Part shown: piece by piece, positions 8,287-17,211 of the stretch
How positions within the stretch are numbered: the first letter of the stretch is position 1
How the letters are laid out: each line of letters begins with the position of its first letter
Assembly (NCBI GenBank): GCA_019359615.1
Contig: JAHHHA010000029.1
Coordinates: 19,503-83,502 of the forward strand
Direction: 5' to 3'
Source: Cyanosarcina radialis HA8281-LM2
Lineage (GTDB): Bacteria > Cyanobacteriota > Cyanobacteriia > Cyanobacteriales > CCAP-1448
Length of the DNA: 64,000 bases
Made by a program: the position numbers and the translations under genes
Notes under the pieces: generated by a model
Databases searched by the model: none
Seen by the model: the letters and a program-made list of their open reading frames with translations, nothing else
What the model was told of the DNA's origin: nothing

Positions 8287-8709
8287 TTGAACGTTAAAGT
8301 CATCTACTCGCTGACAGAAAGCCAAAAGGACGATCTGGTAAATCTGTATCGAAATGAATTTTGGTGCCATCATCGTCTCCGCCATGATGTCGATAAGATG
8401 TTGGAGCATACTGACATCATTATCGGGTTAGAGAATACATCTGGACAGCTAATTGGATTTTGTCGCGTTCTCACCGATCGCGTGTATCGAGCGATGTTAT
8501 TTGATGTCATCATTCATCCAGATTATCGAGGGCAAGGGTTGAGTAAATTATTGATGGATGCGGTTACAGAACATCAAGATCTCATCCACGTCGAAGAAAT
8601 TATGCTAAATTGCTTACCAGAAATGCTAAATTTTTACCAACAATGGAACTTTACCGAGCGAGTTGGTGGATTTAGGTTTATGAAAAGGTATAGGGAACAA
8701 AGCAGTTAA
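8287..8709 (+). CDS. GNAT family N-acetyltransferase
   Basis: A 140-residue single-domain acetyltransferase. The acetyl-CoA binding motif A reads DVIIHPDYRGQGLSKLLMDA (R/Q-x-x-G-x-G/S form), preceded by the beta-4 strand GFCRVLTDRVYRAMLFDV and followed by LNCLPEMLNFYQQWNF, the motif B helix-turn. Start is a TTG (MNVKVIYS). The acceptor substrate is unknown. It shares its promoter region with the divergent methyltransferase, so the two may act on related metabolites (inference). Confidence 0.87.
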   Translation: MNVKVIYSLTESQKDDLVNLYRNEFWCHHRLRHDVDKMLEHTDIIIGLENTSGQLIGFCRVLTDRVYRAMLFDVIIHPDYRGQGLSKLLMDAVTEHQDLIHVEEIMLNCLPEMLNFYQQWNFTERVGGFRFMKRYREQSS

Positions 8710-8821
8710 CTAGAGTAGGCGATCGCTAATAATTGCTAAAGAATTTCGGCGATAATAGAAGAGTTCCCTATCAGCGATCGCATGACACCAGTAAAGTTGG
8801 ATCTATTAGCAGTTTAGCACT

Positions 8822-9199
8822 ATGACCAATACCCCAATACAGATAACGACCGATCTTAGTACAGTTTTAGAGCGAATAGAGCGCAAGCTAGACAAAATTG
8901 ACGAGAAATTTGAGGCCAAGTTTGACGCATTACAAAAAGAAGTTTCAGATTTTAAAACTGAAACTTTTGTGGCTATAGAGTCACTGAAAGGCGATATTAA
9001 GGGAGTCCAAGGTGAAATTAAAGGAATACAGGGGGACATCAAAACTCTAGACACCAAAATTGATGGCATAGATAAGCGGTTGGATAAAGTAGAAACCTCC
9101 CAGAAAAATCAAATCTGGTCGCTTATCGTTTTGGCTTTTACTGCTGTACTAGGAATGATTGGTGCTTTAGCTAGAGTTTTCTGGGTTTCTAATCCCTAA
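8822..9199 (+). CDS. Coiled-coil protein with C-terminal membrane anchor
   Basis: A 125-residue protein of no named family. Residues about 12-97 form a long heptad coiled coil with regular IKG/IQGDIK repeats (GDIKGVQGEIKGIQGDIK) spaced by seven residues. One hydrophobic span, WSLIVLAFTAVLGMIGAL (about 101-118), lies near the C-terminus. It is therefore predicted to be a tail-anchored protein with its coil in the cytoplasm. Similar small coiled-coil tail-anchored proteins are common in cyanobacteria and of unknown function. Confidence 0.75.
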   Translation: MTNTPIQITTDLSTVLERIERKLDKIDEKFEAKFDALQKEVSDFKTETFVAIESLKGDIKGVQGEIKGIQGDIKTLDTKIDGIDKRLDKVETSQKNQIWSLIVLAFTAVLGMIGALARVFWVSNP

Positions 9200-9231
9200 A
9201 ATGGATGGTATGCGATCGCACAGCTTTTCTC

Positions 9232-10107
9232 CTACGTTGCCAAGTAACGACGCAAGAAACCCTCTAAAGATTCCATTTTCACATCGAAAACCGATTCGAG
9301 ATTAGCCACTTCATCTGGCGTGCAGAAAAACTCATTTGCCAGTAAAGTTCGCAACGTTCCTAGAGATTTTTGCATTTGAGGGTTGACAAATCCCATGGCA
9401 ACTCTCAATCCGTCGAATACCAATAGGGGTGGATTGATAATAACTGGTTCTCGATTAAAGATCTGCCCAAAGATGCGCGGAATATCCTGACGCTGCAAAA
9501 CCTCTGGCCCGCCGACTGGAAAAATCTGATTTTTCGCCCTAGCAACGCTGACTGCATCGACAGCAATCTTAGCTAAATCGTCAGTGCTGACGATCGAGGT
9601 TCGGCTTTTAGGATCGCCAATCAACAAATAAATTCCCGTTTGCTTAAACCTTTCGGCTAGGGGTAAGAGATTGGAAGAAAAACCTGAAGGGCGCAAAATA
9701 GTGTAATTTAACCCGCTGGCTTCTAGATATTTTTCTACCGCTCGTTTCCCTTTAAAAGTCGGCGCATCCTCAAATCCTCTGTCTGCTCCCAACACCGAAA
9801 TCAAAACAAAATGCTGTACTCCCATTTCTTGAGCGCGATCGATCAGTTCGATATTGGCGCGATAATCTAAAGCTTGAGCGTCGCCATCAGAACCGTGGGC
9901 GCTGATGATGTATTGCACTCCCTGACAGGCTTTGTGAATGTCTCTGTCTTGCTTGAGATCGCCAATAAAAATCTGGGCACCTCTTTGTTCTAGTTCGCTA
10001 TAGCGAGAGGTGAGGCGGACAAAAGCCCGCACTGGCTGTTCTCGATCGCACAATAGTCGCACGATTCGACGACCTAATCCTCCAGTAGCTCCGGTGACTA
10101 AAAACAT
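9232..10107 (-). CDS. Atypical short-chain dehydrogenase, NmrA/Ycf39-like
   Basis: An NAD(P)-binding Rossmann protein of 291 residues. The dinucleotide motif FLVTGATGGLGRRIVRLL is at the N-terminus, followed by VRAFVR and GDLKQDRDIHKACQGVQYII, then the ILRPSGFSSNLLPLAERF segment of atypical SDRs. It resembles the Ycf39/complex-I-intermediate-associated group that helps pigment-protein assembly in cyanobacteria, but that role is inference. I chose the ATG at 10105-10107 because it puts the Rossmann motif at the N-terminus; the longer open frame upstream consists of repeat sequence. Confidence 0.83.
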   Translation of the reverse strand: MFLVTGATGGLGRRIVRLLCDREQPVRAFVRLTSRYSELEQRGAQIFIGDLKQDRDIHKACQGVQYIISAHGSDGDAQALDYRANIELIDRAQEMGVQHFVLISVLGADRGFEDAPTFKGKRAVEKYLEASGLNYTILRPSGFSSNLLPLAERFKQTGIYLLIGDPKSRTSIVSTDDLAKIAVDAVSVARAKNQIFPVGGPEVLQRQDIPRIFGQIFNREPVIINPPLLVFDGLRVAMGFVNPQMQKSLGTLRTLLANEFFCTPDEVANLESVFDVKMESLEGFLRRYLAT

Positions 10108-10114
10108 GGCTGTT

Positions 10115-10284
10115 CGTAAGTGTTGAATTGCTGCCCTCACCCCCAACCCCTCTCCCACGGGAGAGGGGAGCCGCAGGCTCCTTTGAGGGCAAAGTGCCTT
10201 CATCCATTTTAGCCATCCAAAATCAGTCATGATGAGGCTGCGCGTTGGCGTAGCCTGTGCGCAGCACGTATCGCCCACGAACTC
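10115..10284. repeat. Partial family-B repeat and GCGTTGGCGTAGCC repeat
   Basis: Family-B core (CCCTCACCCCCAACCCCTCT...GGGAGAGGGGAGCCGCAGGC) at about 10133-10180, then GCGCGTTGGCGTAGCCTGTG (family I) at about 10241-10265. Both stay open in the frame of the downstream SDR gene, so they lengthen its apparent reading frame. Confidence 0.75.
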
Positions 10285-11163
10285 TCATCGCTCGACATTA
10301 TCATCGCGTTTCTGGGCAATTCGTAATTTAGCCGATCGAGCGCGAGGATTATTATTAACTTCATCATCTTGGGGTGCGATCGGTTTTTTGGTTAACACCT
10401 GCAAAATTGGTGACGATCGAAAGCTGTTTTTGACGATTCTATCTTCTAAGCTGTGAAAGCTAATAATGGCAATTCTCCCCTCTGGTAGCAGCCAATTTGG
10501 GGCGCGATCCAAGAATTTTTCTAATGAGGTTAACTCTTGATTGACGGCGATTCGCAAGGCTTGAAAAACTCTAGTTGCCGGATGAATTCTACCGTAACGG
10601 TATTTTTGGGGAACGCAACGGGCGATCGCTTCTGCTAACTGCGTAGTCGTCTCAAAGGGTCGCATTTGAACGATTTGCCGCGCTATCCTTCTTGAAAGTC
10701 GTTCTTCTCCATAGGTGAAGAAAATCTCTGCCAGATCTCTTTCGTCCCAGCGATTGACGATCTCGGCAGCGGTGAGATCTTGTTGCCGATCCATCCGCAT
10801 ATCTAAAGGTGCTTCGTGGCGAAAACTGAAACCGCGATCGGGCGTATCTAAATGCGCCGAACTGACACCTAAATCGGCAATGATACCGTCGAATTTCTGC
10901 ACGTGGGGTTCGTAGTCGGCGAAATTGCCGTGCCAAAAATGCCAGCGATCGCTATATTCAATCAGAGAGGTTTTAGCTGCTGCTAATGCTCGATCGTCTC
11001 GATCTAAGGCGGTAATTTGAGTATCTGCTGCTGCTTCTAATATGAGTCGGCTGTGTCCGCCACCGCCAACAGTCGCATCTAAATAATGTCCTCCCGGACG
11101 TACTGTTAATCCAGCAATTAACTCTCGACTCAGAACTGAAATGTGAAAGAACATTAGAAGCAT
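10285..11163 (-). CDS. rsmH: 16S rRNA (cytosine1402-N4)-methyltransferase
   Basis: Methylates N4 of C1402 in the ribosomal P site. The N-terminal [13 protein letters not shown] and the SAM-binding [14 protein letters not shown] are diagnostic of RsmH (MraW), as are [20 protein letters not shown] and the C-terminal [13 protein letters not shown]. Length 292 is normal. Two in-frame ATGs lie three codons apart (11163 and 11154); either start is acceptable. In many bacteria the gene is in the dcw cluster, but here no division gene is adjacent, as is usual in cyanobacteria. Confidence 0.96.
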   Translation of the reverse strand: MLLMFFHISVLSRELIAGLTVRPGGHYLDATVGGGGHSRLILEAAADTQITALDRDDRALAAAKTSLIEYSDRWHFWHGNFADYEPHVQKFDGIIADLGVSSAHLDTPDRGFSFRHEAPLDMRMDRQQDLTAAEIVNRWDERDLAEIFFTYGEERLSRRIARQIVQMRPFETTTQLAEAIARCVPQKYRYGRIHPATRVFQALRIAVNQELTSLEKFLDRAPNWLLPEGRIAIISFHSLEDRIVKNSFRSSPILQVLTKKPIAPQDDEVNNNPRARSAKLRIAQKRDDNVER

Positions 11164-11167
11164 TTAT

Positions 11168-11262
11168 GGTTGGGTTTGTTGGGTTTCGCAGAGCTAGACC
11201 CAACCTACAGTTGCCAAAAAACAATTTTTGACTTTTGACTTTTGACTTTTGACTTTTGACTT
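11168..11262. repeat. GTTGGG...CCCAACC palindrome and TTTTGAC heptads
   Basis: Family J inverted repeat GGTTGGGTTT...CCCAACCTACAG (11168-11210), then four TTTTGAC heptads (about 11225-11262). Family J recurs at 26822. Between rsmH and the S9 peptidase. Confidence 0.8.
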
Positions 11263-11283
11263 GATTTGGGCTGTCCCATCTGC

Positions 11284-13338
11284 TTACAAATTATCGATCG
11301 CTATTGGTTCTAGGCGATCGCTGGGTGTAAATCCAAATACCCGCGAGTAAAAATAAAACTCGCCGTCGAGGGCGCGTTTGATATTCTCGGCTTTGCGGAA
11401 ACCGTGCTGTTCGCCTTCAAAGGCGACATAGGCAACTGGCAGCTTTTTCGCTTTGAGGGCCTCTACCATCATTTCTGCTTGGTTGGGAGGGACGACTTTA
11501 TCTTCTAAACCTTGAAAGAAAATTACCGGGCAGGAGAGTCGATCGCTAAAATGAATTGGCGATCGTTCTTGGTAAAGATCTCGTCGTTCGGGATAGGGGC
11601 CGATCAAACGATCGAGGTAGCGCGATTCAAATTTGTGAGTATCTTTCGCTAATGCTTCTGGATCGCTGACCCCGTAGTAACTGGCCCCAGCTTTGAAGAC
11701 ATTCCGAAAAGTCAGGGCGCACAGGGTAGTATAACCCCCGGCACTCCCACCAGAAATCGTCAGGCGATCGCCATCTACTTTACCTTGCCGAACTAGATAA
11801 CTGGCACCGTTGGCGCAGTCATCGACATCGACAATGCCCCACTTCCCATCTAACCTCTGGCGATATTCCCGGCCGTAACCAGTGCTACCGCCGTAGTTGA
11901 CATCGAGGATGGCAAATCCCCGACTCGTCCAGTATTGAATTCCCAGGCTGAACCTGCTAGAGGTAGCCGCCGTCGGCCCGCCGTGGCTTTTGACTAGAAG
12001 CGGCGGTTTCTCTCCAGGTGGGGCGGTATAGTCTTTGTTTTTGGGCGGGTAAAAGAAGGCGTAAGCCGTGAGGTTGTCGGTAGTAGGAAAAGCGATCGTT
12101 TCTGGAATCGAAATATATCCAGGATCGATTTCTACTCGACTCGATCGACGCAAGATCTCCATTTGACTCGTCGATAAGTCCATTTGCGCGATCGCTGTGG
12201 CTTCAGTGGGGGAAGCACCGCACAATATAAGGCGATCGCCGCTTACTGCCATCGAAGAAATTTCTGTATAGGGAGTTGCGATCGTCTCTAGCTGTTTGGT
12301 CGTAGTGTCGAGAGTAGCTAGAGATCGATTTCCCTGTTGGGAGTAAGTACAAATTATCCGATTGGCAGACTGAAATGTATAAGTAGACATCCCAAACACC
12401 CACAGGGGAAGTCCGAATTCTGCCTCCATTTCGCACAAGGGTTCGATCGACCTAACCCCCCTAGCCCCCCTTCCCTGAGAGGGAAGGGGGGGATCGGAAT
12501 CCCTTTTACTTGTTGCGTCCTCTCTCATGCTCCCCTCTCCTTGCAGGAGAGGGGCTGGGGGTGAGGTCGTCTGGGGGTCAGCAATCCACCGATAAAGATT
12601 CCACCAGCCAGTTTTATCGGAGGCAAAATACAAAGTTCCATCTGGCGACCATTCGGGCTGAAAGATCGATTCATCTACCCCACCCGCCACTTTTTCGGGT
12701 TCGCCTAAAGAACCATCGGGGTTGAAGATAGCGATCGATAATTCCGTCCCATCCCAGGGCATATTAGGATGATTCCAACTCAACCAAGCCAGATAGCTAC
12801 CGTCGGGACTGAGACGGGGGGCGGCATAAAAGTCGCTACCAGCTACCAAGACGCGGACATCTGTACCGTCGAGTAAGTTGATACTGACTATGGTGTTGAC
12901 TGGTTCTCCCCCTTCTGTATGGTCTTCGCGGACGCAAATTAACCGCTGGCGCAAGCGATCGATAACGGCATCGGCATAGCGGAGATTGCTACCAGATTCG
13001 GGAGTTAGGGCTTGCGGTTCCGAGTTGGGAGTCTGAACGTAGAGGCGCTGGTCGGCAAAGTTAGAAAAATAAATCGCGCCGCGATCGATTAAAAACGAAC
13101 CGCCACCATATTCGTGAACGCGAGTTCGGACATTAAACGGAGGTGGGGTGACATCTGCTATTTGTCCGTCAGTCGTGCGCCTGACGATGACGTTTCTGCC
13201 AGCTTCGGCTGGGCGCATTTCCACCCAGTAGAGATCGTCGCCATCTAGCGTCACCGAACCGAGTCCGATGGTTTCAGAAACGATCGCCTCTGATGTAATT
13301 GGCGATTTCCAAGAGCCGTAGGGTGCTGATAATGTCAT
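11284..13338 (-). CDS. S9 family prolyl oligopeptidase-type peptidase
   Basis: A 684-residue serine peptidase with an N-terminal beta-propeller (to about 420) and a C-terminal alpha/beta-hydrolase domain. The nucleophile is S532 in [11 protein letters not shown]; the acid is in [13 protein letters not shown] and the histidine in [12 protein letters not shown]. The family acts as dipeptidyl or acylaminoacyl peptidase on small peptides. Residues about 257-299 are encoded by two repeat elements ([13 protein letters not shown] and [15 protein letters not shown]) placed between propeller strands RWIADP and LCEMEAEFG. The flanking propeller sequence is otherwise continuous, so the enzyme is probably functional with a disordered loop. 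Confidence 0.93.
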   Translation of the reverse strand: MTLSAPYGSWKSPITSEAIVSETIGLGSVTLDGDDLYWVEMRPAEAGRNVIVRRTTDGQIADVTPPPFNVRTRVHEYGGGSFLIDRGAIYFSNFADQRLYVQTPNSEPQALTPESGSNLRYADAVIDRLRQRLICVREDHTEGGEPVNTIVSINLLDGTDVRVLVAGSDFYAAPRLSPDGSYLAWLSWNHPNMPWDGTELSIAIFNPDGSLGEPEKVAGGVDESIFQPEWSPDGTLYFASDKTGWWNLYRWIADPQTTSPPAPLLQGEGSMREDATSKRDSDPPLPSQGRGARGVRSIEPLCEMEAEFGLPLWVFGMSTYTFQSANRIICTYSQQGNRSLATLDTTTKQLETIATPYTEISSMAVSGDRLILCGASPTEATAIAQMDLSTSQMEILRRSSRVEIDPGYISIPETIAFPTTDNLTAYAFFYPPKNKDYTAPPGEKPPLLVKSHGGPTAATSSRFSLGIQYWTSRGFAILDVNYGGSTGYGREYRQRLDGKWGIVDVDDCANGASYLVRQGKVDGDRLTISGGSAGGYTTLCALTFRNVFKAGASYYGVSDPEALAKDTHKFESRYLDRLIGPYPERRDLYQERSPIHFSDRLSCPVIFFQGLEDKVVPPNQAEMMVEALKAKKLPVAYVAFEGEQHGFRKAENIKRALDGEFYFYSRVFGFTPSDRLEPIAIDNL
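12447..12571. repeat. Two repeats inside the S9 peptidase gene
   Basis: First CCTAACCCCCCTAGCCCCCC...GAGGGAAGGGGG (also at 42288 and 53143), then CTCCCCTCTCCTTGCAGGAG...GGGGCTGGGGGTGAGG (also at 40850). They are separated by about 40 bp. Length keeps the frame and no stop is introduced. Confidence 0.85.
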
Positions 13339-13381
13339 TTTTTTATCTCGAAAAATTACTGCGATCGAGGGACAAGCTCTC

Positions 13382-13828
13382 TTATTCTTCTGTATTTGAG
13401 TAGAATGACTTGATTAATTGTACGAAATCAGGACGACTGATTTCGCTGGGTATATAGATATCTAGAACTCTAAAGAATAGTTGATAATCTCGAACCAATT
13501 CTCGAAACTGAGATTCGTCTAAGTCTTCATACTCATTTTCCGGAAAGGCGCGATCGAGAATGCGATCGTATTCATTGGTAATATTAGCCTCTCTCCAGCG
13601 ATCGCCGTACTCTTCCCAAATCGATATCAAACCAAGCAACCTTAAAGGATCGGAAGCAATAAATATTCTACCTGCTTCGATCGCTAAAAAACTTCCTAGA
13701 TAGCTATCGCTTTCATCTGGACATAAAAATATTTTATATCCTTTGTTTTTGACGATCGTAATAGCGTGATTGTATGTATTTATTGTGTCTACAATGTGGA
13801 AATCAGCTTCATCTGAAAATTGATTCAT
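13382..13828 (-). CDS. Hypothetical protein, 148 aa
   Basis: An acidic soluble protein (many D and [21 protein letters not shown] near residue 100) without signal peptide or membrane span. No family recognised. It lies 43 bp upstream (in the same direction) of the S9 peptidase start and could be co-transcribed with it. Small acidic proteins of this type are sometimes immunity-like or immunoglobulin-like partners, but nothing here proves that. Confidence 0.6.
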   Translation of the reverse strand: MNQFSDEADFHIVDTINTYNHAITIVKNKGYKIFLCPDESDSYLGSFLAIEAGRIFIASDPLRLLGLISIWEEYGDRWREANITNEYDRILDRAFPENEYEDLDESQFRELVRDYQLFFRVLDIYIPSEISRPDFVQLIKSFYSNTEE

Positions 13829-13948
13829 AATAAATTAGTTTGAGATAAACGAGCGAATGAATCGTTCTCTATTTAGTATTTTATAACAAATCTGGTTGGT
13901 TTGCTTCGCTCGACGCTTTGGAATTAGTCGCAGTTCCCAGCTTCAATA

Positions 13949-13980
13949 ATTGCGAATTGCGAATTGTTAATTGCTTTGAC
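13949..13980. repeat. AATTGCGAATTG repeat (family K)
   Basis: Short tandem AATTGCGAATTGCGAATTG followed by TTAATTGCTTTGAC. Relatives at 38292, 51632 and 57413, each directly upstream of a gene. Confidence 0.7.
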
Positions 13981-14014
13981 AAATTTCACCTGCTAAGATC
14001 GTGTTGTTGTCTTT

Positions 14015-14620
14015 TTGCTTCTACCGTTTGTGAATAGTTCTCATCGCTTCAATTCGCTGGCTATTAAAATCTCTCGCCGTCGCGCGATCGCCATTTTGTT
14101 TGCTTCTTGTTTAGCTTTCTTTACCTGGTCGAGTTCGATCGCAGATGCTATGGCTCTGGGCGGCAAGCTTCCAGATTTAAATCTACCTGCCCCACAATTT
14201 ACGCTACCAACTAATACTGGCGACGGTCGAGTTTCCTTGGCAGATTATCAAGGTAAGTGGGTAATTCTCTATTTTTATCCTCAAGATTTTACTTCTGGTT
14301 GCACTTTAGAAGCACGACGATTTCAACAAGATTTATCGAAATATTTAGCTAAGAACGCTCAAATTATTGGTGTCAGTGCCGATTCGATCGATTCTCATGC
14401 TAAATTCTGCGACTCAGAAGGCTTAAAGTTTCCTTTGCTAGCAGATACAGATGGTAGCGTGAGTAAAAATTATGGCTCCTGGATGAGTTTCTTCTCGTTA
14501 CGCCACACGTTCGTTATCGATCCTAAAGGGATTTTGCGAGGAGTATTTACTGGTGTTAATCCTGCAATCCACAGCAAGGAAGTTTTGGCACGTCTCGATG
14601 AGTTGCAGTTGAAGTCTTAG
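14015..14620 (+). CDS. Peroxiredoxin Q/BCP with N-terminal export or anchor sequence
   Basis: A thiol peroxidase of the BCP/PrxQ group. The peroxidatic Cys is in YPQDFTSGCTLEARRF; the catalytic Thr and Arg neighbours are present (ISS-like VSADSIDSHAKFC downstream). The second Cys found five residues after the first in most PrxQ proteins is an Arg here, so it may act as a 1-Cys enzyme or use the Cys in KFCDSEG. Residues about 20-48 (RRRAIAILFASCLAFFTWSSSIADAMA) are a signal sequence, pointing to thylakoid-lumen or periplasm. The start is TTG at 14015 or GTG at 14030; no ribosome site decides. Followed after 8 bp by a CPBP protease gene. Confidence 0.88.
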   Translation: MLLPFVNSSHRFNSLAIKISRRRAIAILFASCLAFFTWSSSIADAMALGGKLPDLNLPAPQFTLPTNTGDGRVSLADYQGKWVILYFYPQDFTSGCTLEARRFQQDLSKYLAKNAQIIGVSADSIDSHAKFCDSEGLKFPLLADTDGSVSKNYGSWMSFFSLRHTFVIDPKGILRGVFTGVNPAIHSKEVLARLDELQLKS

Positions 14621-14628
14621 GGCAAAAG

Positions 14629-15168
14629 GTGAACTATTTAATCGGCAAGATCTGGTATCGTCTCAAAGTAGCAACCTTAACACTTCCCAATATTAAAGAT
14701 TGGCAAAGAATGGGGTTACTTTTACCGATCTATACTCTAGTTGCCTTGCCTATAGGTTTTTATGGGGGATTTCTCAAATTCGAGCCGCTCGCAGCTTCAG
14801 ATCGAACAATTATAGAAATAATCGCTATTTGTTTTGTGACCCCTGCGATCGCAGAAGAGCTATTTTTTCGAGTTTTGCTCCTGCCTCATTTCACCGAAAA
14901 ATTTTCGAGAGCGACCCAGCTTATATGGGCTGGACTGAGCTTAATCGCTTTTATAGCTTACCATCCTTTAAACGGTCTGACATTTTTCCCCGCTGGGTTG
15001 GAGACGTTTAATAATCCTATTTTTCTCTTGTTAGCAGCACTTTTAGGAATTGTCTGTACGTTGGCATATTTGTCAAGCGGTTCTTTATGGACTTCAGTGG
15101 TTTTGCATTGGTTAGTTGTCATTACTTGGCTGCTCTTATTGGGTGGATATGGCTTGTTAAATCATTAA
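14629..15168 (+). CDS. CPBP family intramembrane glutamic endopeptidase
   Basis: A 179-residue membrane protein with four or more spans. The family motifs are visible: EELFFRVLLLPH (motif 1, EExxxR), AFIAYHPLNG (motif 2 region with His) and VVLHWLVVITW (motif with His). CPBP (CAAX-protease and bacteriocin-processing) enzymes cleave membrane proteins. GTG start, 8 bp after the peroxiredoxin stop, so the two are probably one transcript. Confidence 0.85.
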   Translation: MNYLIGKIWYRLKVATLTLPNIKDWQRMGLLLPIYTLVALPIGFYGGFLKFEPLAASDRTIIEIIAICFVTPAIAEELFFRVLLLPHFTEKFSRATQLIWAGLSLIAFIAYHPLNGLTFFPAGLETFNNPIFLLLAALLGIVCTLAYLSSGSLWTSVVLHWLVVITWLLLLGGYGLLNH

Positions 15169-15259
15169 GTCGATATCTGACTGCGATCGTTTATAGGATC
15201 GGACATCAGCGATCGATCGCATATCTATAGAACCCAGGCAAAATAATTGGGTAAATCTT

Positions 15260-15286
15260 GTGGGATAGCCCTCTGGGCTGTCCCAC
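15260..15286. repeat. Palindrome, family D
   Basis: A 27-bp imperfect palindrome GTGGGATAGCCC...GGGCTGTCCCAC. Preceded by AAATAATTGGGTAAATCTT, also seen before the copy at 28579. Other copies at 45604 (inside a gene), 58769, 59466 and 59957. Confidence 0.85.
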
Positions 15287-15368
15287 ATAGGTAAAAGATC
15301 TTACTAGTTACATATTTTGGTAAAAACAACTATAATTAATTTAGAGCCGCGAGTCGAAAGAGGATGCT

Positions 15369-16382
15369 TTGACTCAAACCTCGACAGCCAACACTCAACA
15401 CCTTGTCTTTGCCTTGTTTATTACTGCTGTTACCCCCCCATCGACTCTTGCTGCTGTAGTGCCAGATGACTTGTTTGAGGCCATTCAAACCCTCAAGCAA
15501 GAACTCAATGCCGTAATCCTTGCCCATTATTACCAAGAACCCGATATTCAAGACGTGGCTGACTACATCGGCGACTCTTTGGAACTTTCGCGGAAAGCAG
15601 CTAACACAGATGCTGATGTTATTGTTTTTGCTGGCGTTCACTTCATGGCAGAGACAGCCAAAATTCTCAGCCCCGATAAGTTAGTATTGCTGCCAGATTT
15701 AAATGCAGGTTGTTCTCTAGCAGATACTTGTCCGCCAGATGCTTTTGCAGCTTTTAAAGCGGCTCATCCAGGACATTTAGTCGTTTCTTATATTAATTGC
15801 TCGGCTGAAATTAAGGCCATGAGCGACATTATTTGTACTAGTTCCAATGCCGCCAAAATCATTCGCCAAATACCAGAATCGCAGCCGATTATTTTTGCCC
15901 CCGATCGCAATTTAGGGCGCTACGTCATGGAACAAACGGGACGCGAATTAGTAGTATGGCAAGGAGCCTGCATCGTCCACGAAAACTTCTCCGAAAAGAA
16001 GTTGGTACAATTGAAAATCCAACATCCAGAAGCAGAGGTAATCGCTCATCCTGAATGCGAACAACCCGTATTGCGTCAAGCAGATTATATTGGTTCTACA
16101 AGCGCCTTGTTGAAGCACGTTAGTTCTAGTGCTATTCAGGCTTTTATTGTGGCCACCGAACCAGGAATTATTCATCAAATGGAAAAAGCAGCCCCAGAAA
16201 AAAGCTTCATTCCAGCACCACCGATGAATAATTGTGCTTGTAATGAATGCCCTTATATGCGGTTAAATACGCTCGAAAAGTTGTATCTGTGCATGAAAAA
16301 TAAAGCACCAGAAATTACTCTTCCAGAAGATATCCGCATGGCAGCCCTAAAACCAATTCAGCGAATGTTAGAGATGAGTTAG
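15369..16382 (+). CDS. nadA: Quinolinate synthase A
   Basis: Condenses iminoaspartate with dihydroxyacetone phosphate to quinolinate in NAD synthesis, using a [4Fe-4S] cluster. Conserved cysteines are in [12 protein letters not shown], the cluster-binding [13 protein letters not shown] region, and [38 protein letters not shown] is the substrate-binding N-terminal signature. The start is uncertain: TTG at 15369 gives an N-terminus that includes a half heptad repeat (CCAACACTCAACACC); the GTG at 15459 would begin at [10 protein letters not shown]. Convergent with the cupredoxin gene. Confidence 0.95.
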   Translation: MTQTSTANTQHLVFALFITAVTPPSTLAAVVPDDLFEAIQTLKQELNAVILAHYYQEPDIQDVADYIGDSLELSRKAANTDADVIVFAGVHFMAETAKILSPDKLVLLPDLNAGCSLADTCPPDAFAAFKAAHPGHLVVSYINCSAEIKAMSDIICTSSNAAKIIRQIPESQPIIFAPDRNLGRYVMEQTGRELVVWQGACIVHENFSEKKLVQLKIQHPEAEVIAHPECEQPVLRQADYIGSTSALLKHVSSSAIQAFIVATEPGIIHQMEKAAPEKSFIPAPPMNNCACNECPYMRLNTLEKLYLCMKNKAPEITLPEDIRMAALKPIQRMLEMS

Positions 16383-16419
16383 CCCCAAAGAAGCAGGAGG
16401 TGCTGGTGGAGGGCCAGAG

Positions 16420-16564
16420 CTTTCAAGGGTATGTTTTTGAGATTTGGGGTGGTTCTGGAGCAGGGGATGCAGGGGATGCAGGGGGAGCAGGGGAAGAAAA
16501 GCCATTGTTTTCGTCGTCTACTCATCGCTCACAGAGCCAATTTTAAAAAACATACACCTGTAAG
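16420..16564. mobile_element. MITE, family H, 145 bp, inside cupredoxin 3' end
   Basis: Same terminal repeats as the copy at 4722: CTTTCAAGGGTATGTTTT and AAAAAACATACACCTGTAAG. Flanked by GAGGGCCAGA at 16409-16418 and 16565-16574 (10 of 11 bp identical). Removing the element and one duplicate rejoins the cupredoxin frame to a different C-terminus. Confidence 0.88.
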
Positions 16565-17117
16565 GAGGGCCAGACGCGCTCTCTATCCCCGCTGCTTGCA
16601 CTTCCAGCACACCTCTAAACATATTCATGCCGCAGGTGAATTCATATCTGCCAGGTTTGTCAGGCGTAAACTCGATGGGGGTGACTCGATCGAGCGGTAA
16701 TTCTTTAGCAATGTGGAAATCGGGAAACCGGACTTCTTCCAAGCAACTGCTGGGATCTTGGCGATAGAAATTCAGTCGAACGGGTTGACCCACTTGCACC
16801 GCGATTAGGCTCGGTTCGTAGCCGCCATCGACGGTAACGGTAACTTCCTGAACGCCTCCTTGGGTCGTCGCTTGGCGCGACTTGGGTTTGGCGATCGAGA
16901 ACCACCATAATTCCAGTCCAATTAATCCTAAACCACCTGCGGTCACGGCTCCTTTCACCCACAAAGGTTGGTCGATGCGTTGAAACTCTCCAGTTGTCTC
17001 AGTGGTAGAGGGTGGCATTTGCTCGTGAGACATTTGGGCAATAGCTCGACCTGAAGTTACCCCTAGCAAAACACCTAATGCGGCCATGCCACTCAAAATA
17101 GCCGATCGATCGATCAT
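16518..17117 (-). CDS. Membrane-anchored cupredoxin
   Basis: A 199-residue protein: an N-terminal signal/anchor (SAILSGMAALGVLLGVTSG), a second hydrophobic span (VTAGGLGLIGLELWWF), then a cupredoxin domain with likely copper ligands His in FPDFHIAKEL and Cys/Met in YEFTCGMNMFRG. It sits directly downstream of a copper ATPase and so probably binds copper or electrons in the periplasm or lumen. ATG at 17117 follows AGGAGATGTTGAA, a good ribosome site; longer open sequence upstream overlaps the ATPase end. The last 14 residues (YRCMFFKIGSVSDE) are encoded by an inserted MITE. Confidence 0.83.
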   Translation of the reverse strand: MIDRSAILSGMAALGVLLGVTSGRAIAQMSHEQMPPSTTETTGEFQRIDQPLWVKGAVTAGGLGLIGLELWWFSIAKPKSRQATTQGGVQEVTVTVDGGYEPSLIAVQVGQPVRLNFYRQDPSSCLEEVRFPDFHIAKELPLDRVTPIEFTPDKPGRYEFTCGMNMFRGVLEVQAAGIESASGPPYRCMFFKIGSVSDE

Positions 17118-17211
17118 TTCAACATCTCCTATACTGCCCCGATAATGCTTTCTGAAATGACACCCAGGAAAAATCCCACGCCTGCCAATGTGCCGAAGAA
17201 TCTGAAAATAA

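Noticed and set aside
10108..10278. N-terminal extension of the SDR gene
   Set aside because: The extension is translated repeat sequence; the ATG at 10107 gives a normal Rossmann N-terminus.
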